Positions 8,630 to 16,941 of a stretch of DNA of 49,809 nucleotides are shown piece after piece (position 1 is the first letter of the stretch; each line of letters opens with the position of its first letter). Made by a program: the position numbers and the translations under genes. Location of the stretch: positions 1-49,809 of the forward strand of contig JAFVQD010000001.1 in assembly GCA_017504965.1 (NCBI GenBank), given 5' to 3'. The stretch comes from Bacteroidales bacterium (lineage in GTDB: Bacteria; Bacteroidota; Bacteroidia; Bacteroidales; UBA932). The notes beneath the pieces were generated by a model. It saw nothing but the letters and a program-made list of their open reading frames with translations, was not told the origin of the DNA and did no database searches.

Positions 8630-9862
8630 ATGAATCAACCAAAAATCAGAATTGAAGATTACACTTACGAACTTCCTGATGAGAGGATCGCGAAGTATCC
8701 GCTTGACCAGAGGGACAAGTCGAAGCTTCTTATATATAATAAAGGTATCATCTCGCAGGAGCAGTTTTCATCTATCCCCTCTTTTATCCCGGAAGGGTCG
8801 ATGATGGTGTTCAATAATACAAAGGTGGTCCCTGCCCGTCTCTTCTTTAAGAAGGATACAGGTGCTCTGATAGAGATATTTTGTCTTGAGCCGGTCACCC
8901 CGTCTGATTATTCAGTCTCATTTGCCTGTATATCAGAGTGTTCGTGGAAAACTATAATAGGTAATGTGAAGAAATGGAAAGGTGGTTACCTATCATTTTT
9001 CGTGCCTGAAGGGGCGGATTCCGATGTGGCAGGCTTGAATTTAAAAGCGGAACTTATTGAAAAACAAGATAATAGCTATATAGTACGGTTTTTCTGGGAA
9101 GGTGGGCATCCATTTTCAAAAGTTTTGGAATTGTGTGGACAGGTCCCTATCCCCCCTTATCTGAATAGGGAGACCGAGGCTGTGGATCTGGAGCGATATC
9201 AAACTTTGTATGCAAAATTTCGCGGGTCGGTAGCCGCACCCACAGCCGGACTCCATTTTACAGAGGATGTTTTGGGTAAAATCAGGGCCAAAGGTGTTGA
9301 TTGTGAGGAACTTTGCCTGCACGTAGGTGCGGGAACGTTTTTACCTGTAAAAAGTGAGTTTATAGAGGATCATATTATGCATTCTGAGCCTTTTTCGGTG
9401 ACGAAGTCCTTTTTAAAGAAGTTATATGCTCTCCCCGAGGGGGCTAAAGTGATATCGGTGGGAACTACCTCTACCAGGTCTCTGGAGTCCCTCTATTATG
9501 CAGGTCTCCAGTGCTACAAAGATGGCGTAGAGGAGTGGGTTCCGAGGTGTGTGGGACAGTGGGATCCATATCAGGAGAATCCCGATATAAGCACTAAGGA
9601 ATCTATTAAATCACTACTTGATTATATGGAGTATAATAACTTGGAAATCTTAAATTTAAGAACTCAGATTATTATAGTTCCATCATACAGGTTCAGGGTG
9701 GTGGACATCTTGGTGACTAACTTCCATCAGCCCCAGAGTACACTCCTTTTGCTGATATCTGCATTTGTCGGTGGCGAGAGCTGGAGGGATATTTATAAGT
9801 TTGCGATGGAGAACGGATTCCGTTTTTTGAGCTATGGTGACAGTTCTATGTTGGTAAGGTAG
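8630..9862 (+). CDS. queA: S-adenosylmethionine:tRNA ribosyltransferase-isomerase
   Basis: The 410-residue protein matches QueA along its length: start region IEDYTYELPDERIAKYPLD, NNTKVVPARL, and the signature AAPTAGLHFT near residue 205, then ISVGTTSTRSLES and TNFHQPQSTLLLLISAFVG. The enzyme transfers the ribosyl group of SAM to preQ1-modified tRNA to form epoxyqueuosine. It is somewhat longer than the enterobacterial enzyme of about 356 residues, with extra sequence at about residues 95-135 and 305-330. It appears to have its own promoter. Confidence 0.95.
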   Translation: MNQPKIRIEDYTYELPDERIAKYPLDQRDKSKLLIYNKGIISQEQFSSIPSFIPEGSMMVFNNTKVVPARLFFKKDTGALIEIFCLEPVTPSDYSVSFACISECSWKTIIGNVKKWKGGYLSFFVPEGADSDVAGLNLKAELIEKQDNSYIVRFFWEGGHPFSKVLELCGQVPIPPYLNRETEAVDLERYQTLYAKFRGSVAAPTAGLHFTEDVLGKIRAKGVDCEELCLHVGAGTFLPVKSEFIEDHIMHSEPFSVTKSFLKKLYALPEGAKVISVGTTSTRSLESLYYAGLQCYKDGVEEWVPRCVGQWDPYQENPDISTKESIKSLLDYMEYNNLEILNLRTQIIIVPSYRFRVVDILVTNFHQPQSTLLLLISAFVGGESWRDIYKFAMENGFRFLSYGDSSMLVR

Positions 9863-9881
9863 ATTTTTTTTCGTACTTTTG
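9851..9881 (+). promoter_or_regulatory. Promoter of the M28 peptidase-acyltransferase pair
   Basis: A partial -33 box TTG (9851-9853) lies 20 bp before TACTTTTG (9874-9881), which follows a T-rich stretch. The -33 box sits inside the last codons of queA. The predicted start of transcription near 9888 leaves a leader of about 22 nt. Confidence 0.6.
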
Positions 9882-9909
9882 TAGGTATTCAAAAAACCAA
9901 ACCTTTTTT

Positions 9910-11556
9910 ATGATGAAACATCTGAAGTTTCTTATCGGTTTTATTTTGCTGGTTTTGACCGCGTTGGCCTCTTTTGGGACTTTTTCCCTACCGAGAGTGG
10001 AGAAGGGGGACAGTGACAGATTTTCTGCAGAGAGGGCTTCTAAGCATATAGAGGTGATGTCGAAGGTGCCACACTCAGTGGAGCATCCGGTGGAGAGGGC
10101 TCAAGTAAGAAGATATCTGTATGATATTCTGGAAGATATGGGTGGTGAGCCTGAGATTCACGAGTATGATTCCGTCAAATTCAGATATGGTGGATATTTC
10201 GATATAGGTAATGTTTACTGTCAGTTCGATCCCCTTTCTGGACCTGCAGATTCGTATATTATGATGGTGGCCCACTTTGATTCGCGTTTCCGTCAGACCA
10301 AGCTTCAGAAGACGGTGTATTCGTATGGTGCCGGTGATGACGCTTATGGCGTAGGATCTATACTGGAGCTTCTGTCTCAGGCACTTAAGTATCGAGATGA
10401 GTGGCATCAGGGTGTGAGGATCCTTTTTACCGATTCTGAGGAGAATGCTCTGGATGGGATGAAATGTGCTGCCAAATATAATCCCGAACTCTTCGAGAAT
10501 GTGGGTTATGTAGTGAATCTGGAATCGAGGGGTATGGATGGACCGGTACTCCTTTTTGAGACCTCAGCGAATAATGAAAATGTCCTCGATCTGTACTCTG
10601 AAGCCAAGGCTCCGTATGGCTATTCTCTGACCACTGTGGTGTATCGTTTTCTCCCTAACAATACAGATTTCACCATAGTGAAAGACTCTATTCCGGGGAT
10701 CAATTTTTCTACTATCGACAATATAAATTATTATCACGTGGATGATGATAATTTTGAAAATATAAATCTCGCTACCATACAGCATTACGGTGCTCAAATA
10801 GAACCTATACTTGAGGAGTTTCTGACCTCTGGTGAGTACCGCGATCCTGATGCGCTGAAAGGGGACGATGATCTGGTTTTCTTCACTGTTCCGATACTTG
10901 GAATTTTCTCTTTTACAAAGCCTCAGTTTACCCTTTTCTGCTCAGTGGTTTTTGCCCTGTTCTGTCTGGCGCTGGTGCTCAATATTTCAGCCAGAAATGC
11001 TACTGTGAAGGGGGTTCTCAAAAAGGCTCTGGTGATCTTCCTTTCATCTCTGCTGGTGCTCGCTATGGGTGAGGGTATCGCATTTCTTACTGCCAAGGTG
11101 GCCGGTACTCCATTCAACATTACCGACACCCGCTATGTGATGTGCAGTCCGGTGGTGGTTAATGTCTCTCTGTTTGCATTGATTATTATATATTTGGCTA
11201 TATATCTCAAAAGGAGGAAAAAATCGAATCTTTTCAACATTGAGACCCTTCTGGGGTGCTCTCTGGTCCTTCTGGTGCTATCTGTGGTTCTGTTTTTCGC
11301 TATCGGTGAAAACTTCTTCTTCGCAGTACCTCTGATGCTGGCATCATTGGCGTTGATATTCAACATTTTTGTCTTCCTGAACATCTTGTCTTTACCATTA
11401 TTGCTCCTGATAGCCCTGCTGGGGTGCTCGTTCCTGTATGCACTCTCTGTGGCATTGACCATCGGTGCTTTGGGTGTAATAATGTTTATAGCATTTTTCT
11501 ACCTGATCCTCATAGTGGGGTTGTTTGGGTGCTATATGAGTCAGAAACGATTGTAA
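9910..11556 (+). CDS. M28 family zinc aminopeptidase with C-terminal multi-span membrane domain
   Basis: The 548-residue protein begins with a membrane segment (LIGFILLVLTALASFGTF). An M28 metallopeptidase domain follows, with zinc-ligand motifs H122-F-D124 (AHFDS), D143-D144 (GAGDDAYG), E177-E178 (TDSEEN) and a late histidine (HVDDDNF). From about residue 320 to the end it is strongly hydrophobic, with roughly seven or eight predicted membrane spans. The layout recalls FXNA/ERMP1-type peptidases and differs from soluble bacterial M28 enzymes. The catalytic domain should face the periplasm. It precedes the acyltransferase by 21 bp and likely shares its transcript. Confidence 0.87.
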   Translation: MMKHLKFLIGFILLVLTALASFGTFSLPRVEKGDSDRFSAERASKHIEVMSKVPHSVEHPVERAQVRRYLYDILEDMGGEPEIHEYDSVKFRYGGYFDIGNVYCQFDPLSGPADSYIMMVAHFDSRFRQTKLQKTVYSYGAGDDAYGVGSILELLSQALKYRDEWHQGVRILFTDSEENALDGMKCAAKYNPELFENVGYVVNLESRGMDGPVLLFETSANNENVLDLYSEAKAPYGYSLTTVVYRFLPNNTDFTIVKDSIPGINFSTIDNINYYHVDDDNFENINLATIQHYGAQIEPILEEFLTSGEYRDPDALKGDDDLVFFTVPILGIFSFTKPQFTLFCSVVFALFCLALVLNISARNATVKGVLKKALVIFLSSLLVLAMGEGIAFLTAKVAGTPFNITDTRYVMCSPVVVNVSLFALIIIYLAIYLKRRKKSNLFNIETLLGCSLVLLVLSVVLFFAIGENFFFAVPLMLASLALIFNIFVFLNILSLPLLLLIALLGCSFLYALSVALTIGALGVIMFIAFFYLILIVGLFGCYMSQKRL

Positions 11557-11577
11557 AACCTCTTAAAAACCGTTTAT

Positions 11578-12711
11578 ATGGACAAATTTGGAGATATTAG
11601 ACCCTATACCGATGCTGAAGCCAGGGATGCGTTCAAAAGGATGGCAGATGATCCCCATATCGAACCTATTACGAACTATATCAAACCGGGACTGCCTGTC
11701 GAGGCGATGAGGGGACTTCTGAGTTCCCTTACCAGTGTGTGGGATTTTCAGCACAAGGTGATGTACGATGTGGTGACCAGTATTATCAGACAGACCACTG
11801 CCGGGGTTACCTATTCAGGACTGGAGAACTTGAAGGATGGCAGAACTCATCTTCTGATATCTAATCATAGAGATATCATTCTCGACCCTGCCATTATACA
11901 GGTCCTTCTTTATGAAAATAAAGTTCATACCACAGAAATAGCAGTCGGTGACAATTTGATAACCAGCCAATTTATAGAGGATATTACCCGTTCAAACGGT
12001 ATGATCAAGGTGATGAGGGGTGGTACACCCAGAGAGATTTATTCGAACTCAAATCATCTGTCAGAGTATTTGAGATCCAAAATAGCTGCGGGAGAGTGTT
12101 CTGCCTGGATCGCTCAGCGTAACGGCCGAACCAAGGATGGGAAGGATCAGACCAGTCAAGGTCTTGTGAAAATGCTTCAGATGAGTGGATCCGGTAATTT
12201 CGTGGAGGATTATGCTGCACTGAATATAGTCCCTATCTCGATATCATATCAATATGAGCCTTGCGATTTCTTGAAGGCCAGGGAGCTTTATATATCGAAG
12301 AGGGAGCAGTATGTAAAGCAGCCCGGGGAGGATCTTCAGAGTATGCTTACAGGTCTTACCCAGTATAAGGGGAATGTCCATTTTTACTTCGCTCCTACGC
12401 TCTCTGTAGAAGCTATTTCCAAGTGTGCAGAGCTCGATAAAAACGAGCGCTATAAAGCTATCGCAGGGGTGATAGACAGCGAAATTATATCATCATATAG
12501 ATTATGGAATACCAATTATATAGCTAAGGATATTTTAGATGGTACTTCAAATTATTCAGAGTACTATTCGCAGCAGGAAAAAGTGGAGTTTGAAGCTTAT
12601 ATGGAGGGGGGAATTTCGAAGATTGTGGAGAGGGAAAATCATATCTGTAAAGATGAGTTGAGAGAGATATTTCTCTCCATCTATGCTAATCCTGTGGCGG
12701 CGAAAATATAG
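11578..12711 (+). CDS. Glycerol-3-phosphate / 1-acylglycerol-3-phosphate acyltransferase family protein
   Basis: The 377-residue protein carries the PlsC-type acyltransferase core. ISNHRDIILD (H97 to D103) corresponds to motif I, here read as H-x5-D where H-x4-D is usual. AWIAQRNGRTKDGKDQT is a form of the substrate-binding motif II/III. VPISISYQYEPCD corresponds to motif IV. No membrane segment is obvious. It probably acylates a phospholipid precursor at the inner membrane. It follows the M28 gene by 21 bp and ends before a strong terminator. The acyl acceptor cannot be determined from sequence. Confidence 0.8.
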   Translation: MDKFGDIRPYTDAEARDAFKRMADDPHIEPITNYIKPGLPVEAMRGLLSSLTSVWDFQHKVMYDVVTSIIRQTTAGVTYSGLENLKDGRTHLLISNHRDIILDPAIIQVLLYENKVHTTEIAVGDNLITSQFIEDITRSNGMIKVMRGGTPREIYSNSNHLSEYLRSKIAAGECSAWIAQRNGRTKDGKDQTSQGLVKMLQMSGSGNFVEDYAALNIVPISISYQYEPCDFLKARELYISKREQYVKQPGEDLQSMLTGLTQYKGNVHFYFAPTLSVEAISKCAELDKNERYKAIAGVIDSEIISSYRLWNTNYIAKDILDGTSNYSEYYSQQEKVEFEAYMEGGISKIVERENHICKDELREIFLSIYANPVAAKI

Positions 12712-12738
12712 GAGGTTTTTCACTTTCATAACAAATGG

Positions 12739-12785
12739 TCACCGTAAGGGCTAATACAGCGCCCCTTACGGTGATTCTTTTTTTT
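12739..12785 (+). terminator. Strong intrinsic terminator
   Basis: A perfect 12-bp stem, TCACCGTAAGGG (12739-12750) with CCCTTACGGTGA (12763-12774), and a 12-nt loop are followed by TTC and eight T residues. It separates the acyltransferase from the lysine operon. Confidence 0.93.
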
Positions 12786-12818
12786 ATAAAATTTGCTTAA
12801 AATGTGGTTTTTATTTAT

Positions 12819-12826
12819 TATATTTG
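12819..12826 (+). promoter_or_regulatory. Promoter -7 element of the lysine-fermentation operon
   Basis: TATATTTG matches TAnnTTTG. The only nearby TTTG (12792-12795) is 23 bp upstream, slightly too far for a canonical -33 box. Initiation near 12833 would give a leader of about 35 nt before atoD, with no riboswitch-like structure. Confidence 0.6.
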
Positions 12827-12867
12827 CCGAATAAACGAAATAAAATCAAACTATATAAATTTTTTCG

Positions 12868-13518
12868 ATGAAAAAGGAAATCACTCTTGAAGAGGCCGTT
12901 GCTAAGATTAAGGACGGTATGACTCTTATGGTGGGCGGTTTTTTGGCCGTTGGCGCACCTACTCAAATCATTGATGCTCTTGTCGAGAAGGGAGTTAAAG
13001 ATCTTACAATCATCTGTAATGATACTGCTTTCCCTGATAAATCTATCGGTAAGCTTATCGTAAATCATCAGGTTAAGAAACTTTATGTATCCCATATCGG
13101 TACAAACCCTGAGACTGCAAACCAAATGAATGCAGGTGAATTGGAAATTGAATTCTGCCCACAAGGTACTTTGGCTGAGAGAATCAGAGCTAAAGGTGCC
13201 GGTCTAGGTGGTGTTCTTACCGCTACCGGTCTTGGTACAATTATTGAGAAAGGCAAAGAAAAAGTTACTGTCGATGGTAAAGAGTATCTTCTTGAGAAAC
13301 CTCTTGGTGCTGATGTTGCTCTTCTTGGTGCATCTATCGCAGATGAATCAGGCAACTTGATCTATAAAGGCACCACTCAAAACTTTAACCCGACTATGGC
13401 TACAGCTGCCGATCTTGTAATTGTAGAGGCTGAAGAGGTGGTTAAAACCGGTGAATTGGCTCCTGAAGTTATCCACACATCAGGTGTTTATGTTGATTAT
13501 ATTTACAAAAAACAATAA
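12868..13518 (+). CDS. atoD: Butyryl-CoA:acetoacetate CoA-transferase, alpha subunit
   Basis: The 216-residue protein is a family I CoA-transferase A subunit: [22 protein letters not shown], then [21 protein letters not shown], and the closing [10 protein letters not shown]. With the beta subunit AtoA (22946-23605) it should move CoA from butyryl-CoA to acetoacetate, releasing butyrate and making acetoacetyl-CoA. It is the first gene of the operon, ten genes away from its partner, which is unusual for an obligate two-subunit enzyme. Codon use is biased as in highly expressed genes. Confidence 0.9.
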   Translation: MKKEITLEEAVAKIKDGMTLMVGGFLAVGAPTQIIDALVEKGVKDLTIICNDTAFPDKSIGKLIVNHQVKKLYVSHIGTNPETANQMNAGELEIEFCPQGTLAERIRAKGAGLGGVLTATGLGTIIEKGKEKVTVDGKEYLLEKPLGADVALLGASIADESGNLIYKGTTQNFNPTMATAADLVIVEAEEVVKTGELAPEVIHTSGVYVDYIYKKQ

Positions 13519-13529
13519 TTTATACTACT

Positions 13530-13916
13530 ATGGCAAACAAATCTATTATCAGACTTCGTATGAGCAGCCACGATGCTCACTATGGTGGAAACCTTGTTGA
13601 CGGCGCTAGAATGCTTCAACTTTTCGGTGACGTAGCTACTGAACTTCTTATCCAGCGCGATGGTGACGAAGGTCTTTTCAAAGCTTACGACAATGTAGAA
13701 TTTATGGCTCCTGTATTTGCCGGTGATTATATTGAGGCTGAAGGTGAGATCGTATCTGAAGGCAATACTTCACGCAAGATGGTATTCGAAGCACGTAAAG
13801 TGATCGTACCCCGTCCTGATATTTCTGCTTCTGCTTGTGACGTATTGGAAGAGCCTATCGTAGTATGTAGAGCAAGCGGTACTTGCGTTACCCCTAAAAA
13901 CTGCCAGAGAAAATAA
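13530..13916 (+). CDS. kal: 3-aminobutyryl-CoA ammonia-lyase
   Basis: The 128-residue single hotdog-fold protein begins [20 protein letters not shown], characteristic of Kal in lysine fermenters, and ends [12 protein letters not shown]. The enzyme eliminates ammonia from L-3-aminobutyryl-CoA to give crotonyl-CoA. It lies 11 bp after atoD and just before kce, whose product it consumes. Length is that of the family. Confidence 0.92.
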   Translation: MANKSIIRLRMSSHDAHYGGNLVDGARMLQLFGDVATELLIQRDGDEGLFKAYDNVEFMAPVFAGDYIEAEGEIVSEGNTSRKMVFEARKVIVPRPDISASACDVLEEPIVVCRASGTCVTPKNCQRK

Positions 13917-13935
13917 TTTTTAGAATAGCGACTAT

Positions 13936-14766
13936 ATGGAAAAACTAATTATCACAGCCGCTATTTGCGGAGCAGAGGTAACCAAAGAGCAGAATGCTGC
14001 TGTACCTTACACCGTAGAGGAGATCGTAAGAGAGGCAAAATCTGCAGTAGATGCAGGTGCAGCTATCGTTCACCTTCACGTTCGTGAGGATGATGGTACC
14101 CCTACCCAGAGCAAAGCACGCTTCAAAGAGTGTATCGATGCCATCTATGAAGCTTGCCCTGATGTAATCATTATCCCTTCTACAGGTGGTGCTGTAGGTA
14201 TGTCTGCTGAGGAGCGTCTTCAGCCTACCGAGCTTTATCCTGAGATGGCTACCCTTGACTGCGGTACTTGCAACTTCGGCGACGAGGTGTTTGAGAACAC
14301 TATGCCTATGATGCGTGACTTCGGCAAGAGAATGATCGAAAACAATATCAAACCTGAGTATGAGTGCTTCGAGATGGGTCACCTTGACACCATCCTGAAA
14401 ATGGCTAAAAAAGGCCAGGTTCCCGGTGCTCCTATGCAGTTCAACTTCGTTCTTGGCGTACAAGGCTGTACCCCAGCTACCGTTCAGAATCTTGCTTGGC
14501 TTGTAAATGCCATCCCTGCAGGTTCTACCTGGACTGCTACCGGTATCGGTCGCCACGCTTTCACTCTGGCTGCACACGCTATCGCAATGGGTGGTAACGT
14601 TCGCGTAGGTTTCGAGGACAACTTGAACCTTGAGAAAGGCGTTCCTGCCAAATCAAATGGCGAATTGGTAGCCAAAGTAGTGAGAATTGCTAAAGAGTTG
14701 GGTCGTGAAATCGCCACTTCTGCTGAAGCACGCGAGATCCTCTCTCTCCCTCCAAGAAAAAAATAA
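13936..14766 (+). CDS. kce: 3-keto-5-aminohexanoate cleavage enzyme
   Basis: The 276-residue TIM-barrel protein belongs to the BKACE (DUF849) family. Residues known from the characterised Kce are present: E14 (ICGAE14), zinc ligands H46 and H48 (VHLHVRE), and R223, E227 and D228 (NVRVGFEDN) in the expected R-x3-E-D spacing. It condenses 3-keto-5-aminohexanoate with acetyl-CoA to give 3-aminobutyryl-CoA and acetoacetate. Its place between kal and kdd matches the order of reactions. Confidence 0.95.
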   Translation: MEKLIITAAICGAEVTKEQNAAVPYTVEEIVREAKSAVDAGAAIVHLHVREDDGTPTQSKARFKECIDAIYEACPDVIIIPSTGGAVGMSAEERLQPTELYPEMATLDCGTCNFGDEVFENTMPMMRDFGKRMIENNIKPEYECFEMGHLDTILKMAKKGQVPGAPMQFNFVLGVQGCTPATVQNLAWLVNAIPAGSTWTATGIGRHAFTLAAHAIAMGGNVRVGFEDNLNLEKGVPAKSNGELVAKVVRIAKELGREIATSAEAREILSLPPRKK

Positions 14767-14803
14767 ACGAATATAATTTAATAACAATCAATAATCTATT
14801 ACG

Positions 14804-15874
14804 ATGAAGAAAGGTAATAAATACGGTGTTCACCGCGTAATTGAACCAGTTGGCGTTCTTCCACAACCAGCTAACAAAATCGATAACAATATGGACGAGA
14901 TCTATGACAACGAGATCTTGATCGACGTTCAGACACTTAATATCGACTCAGCATCTTTCACTGATATCCACAACTATGCAAAACAGCAGGCAGGTGAGGG
15001 TGCTACTGAAGAGCAAATCCTGGAAGAGGTTAAGAAAGAGATGCTTCTTAACGTGGAATTGCAGGGTAAACACCGCAACCGTCGTACCGGTTCAGGTGGT
15101 ATGCTTCTTGGTAAAGTGGAGAAAATCGGTGATGCCCTTAAAGGTAAAATCGATCTTCAGGAAGGTGACCGCATCGCTACTTTGGTATCTTTGTCACTTA
15201 CTCCACTCAGAATCGATGAGATCCTTGAGATCCGTCCTGATGTAGACCAGGTAGACATCAAAGGTAAAGCTATCCTTTTCGAAAGCGGTATCTATGCGAA
15301 GATTCCTGCTGACCTTCCAGAGAAACTTGCACTTTCTGCTCTTGACGTAGCTGGTGCTCCTGCACAGACTGCAAAACTTTGCCAATATGGCCAGAATGTA
15401 GTTATCCTGGGTGCCGGTGGTAAATCAGGTATGCTTTGCTGCTATGAGGCTAAAAAACGTGTTGGTGTAACTGGTAAAGTTATCGGTTTGACAAACTCAC
15501 AGAGAAGTACACAGCGTATCAAAGATCTTGGTTTCTGCGATGTAGTGGAAAGTATCGGCGGTATGACTCCTGTTCAGGTTAACGAACTTGTATCAAACCT
15601 TACAGGCGGTAAGATGGCTGATGTTACCATCAACTGTGTAAATGTTCCAGATCAGGAGATGACAGCTGTTCTTTGTACTAAAGATGACGGTGTAGTTTAC
15701 TTCTTCTCTATGGCTACAAGCTTTACAAAAGCTGCTCTTGGCGCAGAAGGTATCGGCTCAGACGTTAATATGATCATCGGTAACGGTTATACTAAAGGTC
15801 ACGCTGAGTTTACTCTTCAGGAGCTAAGAGAGTGTGAAGAGCTAAGAAAAATCTTTACTGAATTGTACGCTTAA
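14804..15874 (+). CDS. kdd: L-erythro-3,5-diaminohexanoate dehydrogenase
   Basis: The 356-residue protein has the Kdd start GVHRVIEPVGVLPQPANKID, an N-terminal GroES-like region, and a Rossmann NAD site (VVILGAGGKSGMLCCYEAKK, about residues 196-217). It oxidatively deaminates 3,5-diaminohexanoate to 3-keto-5-aminohexanoate with NAD. The gene shows strongly biased codons (GGT, CTT, GCT) like kal and kce. A close paralogue follows after 8 bp. Given its codon bias and residue conservation, this copy is the more likely main enzyme. Confidence 0.93.
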   Translation: MKKGNKYGVHRVIEPVGVLPQPANKIDNNMDEIYDNEILIDVQTLNIDSASFTDIHNYAKQQAGEGATEEQILEEVKKEMLLNVELQGKHRNRRTGSGGMLLGKVEKIGDALKGKIDLQEGDRIATLVSLSLTPLRIDEILEIRPDVDQVDIKGKAILFESGIYAKIPADLPEKLALSALDVAGAPAQTAKLCQYGQNVVILGAGGKSGMLCCYEAKKRVGVTGKVIGLTNSQRSTQRIKDLGFCDVVESIGGMTPVQVNELVSNLTGGKMADVTINCVNVPDQEMTAVLCTKDDGVVYFFSMATSFTKAALGAEGIGSDVNMIIGNGYTKGHAEFTLQELRECEELRKIFTELYA

Positions 15875-15882
15875 TTATAAAT

Positions 15883-16923
15883 ATGTCTAAAAGCGGTTGC
15901 AGATACGGAACACACAGAGTTTTAAATCCGGCGGGGACCCTTCCCCAGCCGGCTTTGAAGCTCGATAACACTATGGAGATCTACGATAACGAGATACTTA
16001 TAGATGTTAAGACCCTTAATATAGATTCTGCAAGCTATACACAGATCAGGCAGGCGTGCGGTGCCGATGCTGACAAGATGAAGGATATGATCCTCTCTAT
16101 AGTTAAGGAGAGGGGGAAAATGCAGAATCCTGTCACAGGTTCGGGCGGTATGCTTATAGGGACAGTTAAGGAAATCGGTCCAAAATTTCCTAATACCCAG
16201 AGAATCAAGGTCGGGGACAAGATAGCGACTTTGGTGTCACTATCCCTTACTCCTCTTGATATAAAAGAGATCAAGAATCTCACTCCTGATTCGGAACAAG
16301 TCGATGTGGATGCGCAAGCTATACTCTTTGAGAGTGGCTTGTTTGCTGTTTTACCGGAAGACATACCTGAGAAGCTGGCTTTGGCTGCTCTGGATGTGGC
16401 CGGTGCACCTGCACAGGTGGATCGTCTGGTTACTGAAGGTGAGATAGTGTGTATTATAGGTGGCGGTGGAAAATCTGGTATTCTGTGCTGCTATCAGGCA
16501 ATGAAAAATGTGGGTCAGTACGGTAAGGTAATCGTGGTGGAATATTCACCTGTCAATGCCCAGAGAATCAAAGATATGGGGCTGGCGACAGATGTCATCG
16601 TAGCTGATGCTACCAATGTGATGGATGTGTACCATAAGGTTATGGCTATCACCGGCGGCAGAGGATGTGATGTGACCATCAACAATGTGAATGTACCTTC
16701 GACCGAGATGACCTCAATACTTGTCACCAAAGGTAGAGGATGTGTATATTTCTTCTCTATGGCGACAAGTTTTACAAAAGCTGCATTGGGTGCAGAGGGT
16801 GTAGGTAAAGATATAAATCTTATCGTAGGTAATGGCTTTGCTAAAGGGCATGCTGATCTTACACTCGATATTATAAGGGAATCTAAGGATATTAGAGAAC
16901 TCTTTGAAAAATTGTATGTATAA
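15883..16923 (+). CDS. Second 3,5-diaminohexanoate dehydrogenase-like protein (tandem paralogue of kdd)
   Basis: The 346-residue protein aligns with the preceding Kdd from end to end: GTHRVLNPAGTLPQPALKLD, TLNIDSAS, LDVAGAPAQ, and FFSMATSFTKAALGAEG almost unchanged. The NAD motif is intact (CIIGGGGKSGILCCY), so it is not a pseudogene. It lacks about ten residues of the first copy near positions 55-70. Codon use is relaxed (many ATA, AGG, GGG), unlike the first copy, which suggests lower expression. It could be an isozyme, a regulatory partner in a hetero-oligomer, or an enzyme for a related diamino acid. The choice cannot be made from sequence. Confidence 0.85.
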   Translation: MSKSGCRYGTHRVLNPAGTLPQPALKLDNTMEIYDNEILIDVKTLNIDSASYTQIRQACGADADKMKDMILSIVKERGKMQNPVTGSGGMLIGTVKEIGPKFPNTQRIKVGDKIATLVSLSLTPLDIKEIKNLTPDSEQVDVDAQAILFESGLFAVLPEDIPEKLALAALDVAGAPAQVDRLVTEGEIVCIIGGGGKSGILCCYQAMKNVGQYGKVIVVEYSPVNAQRIKDMGLATDVIVADATNVMDVYHKVMAITGGRGCDVTINNVNVPSTEMTSILVTKGRGCVYFFSMATSFTKAALGAEGVGKDINLIVGNGFAKGHADLTLDIIRESKDIRELFEKLYV

Positions 16924-16941
16924 ATAAACTTATTAATAACT

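Noticed and set aside
13945-14577. Long open frame opposite kce
   Set aside because: It mirrors the strong codon bias of kce on the other strand, shows no domain and has no promoter; it is a shadow frame.
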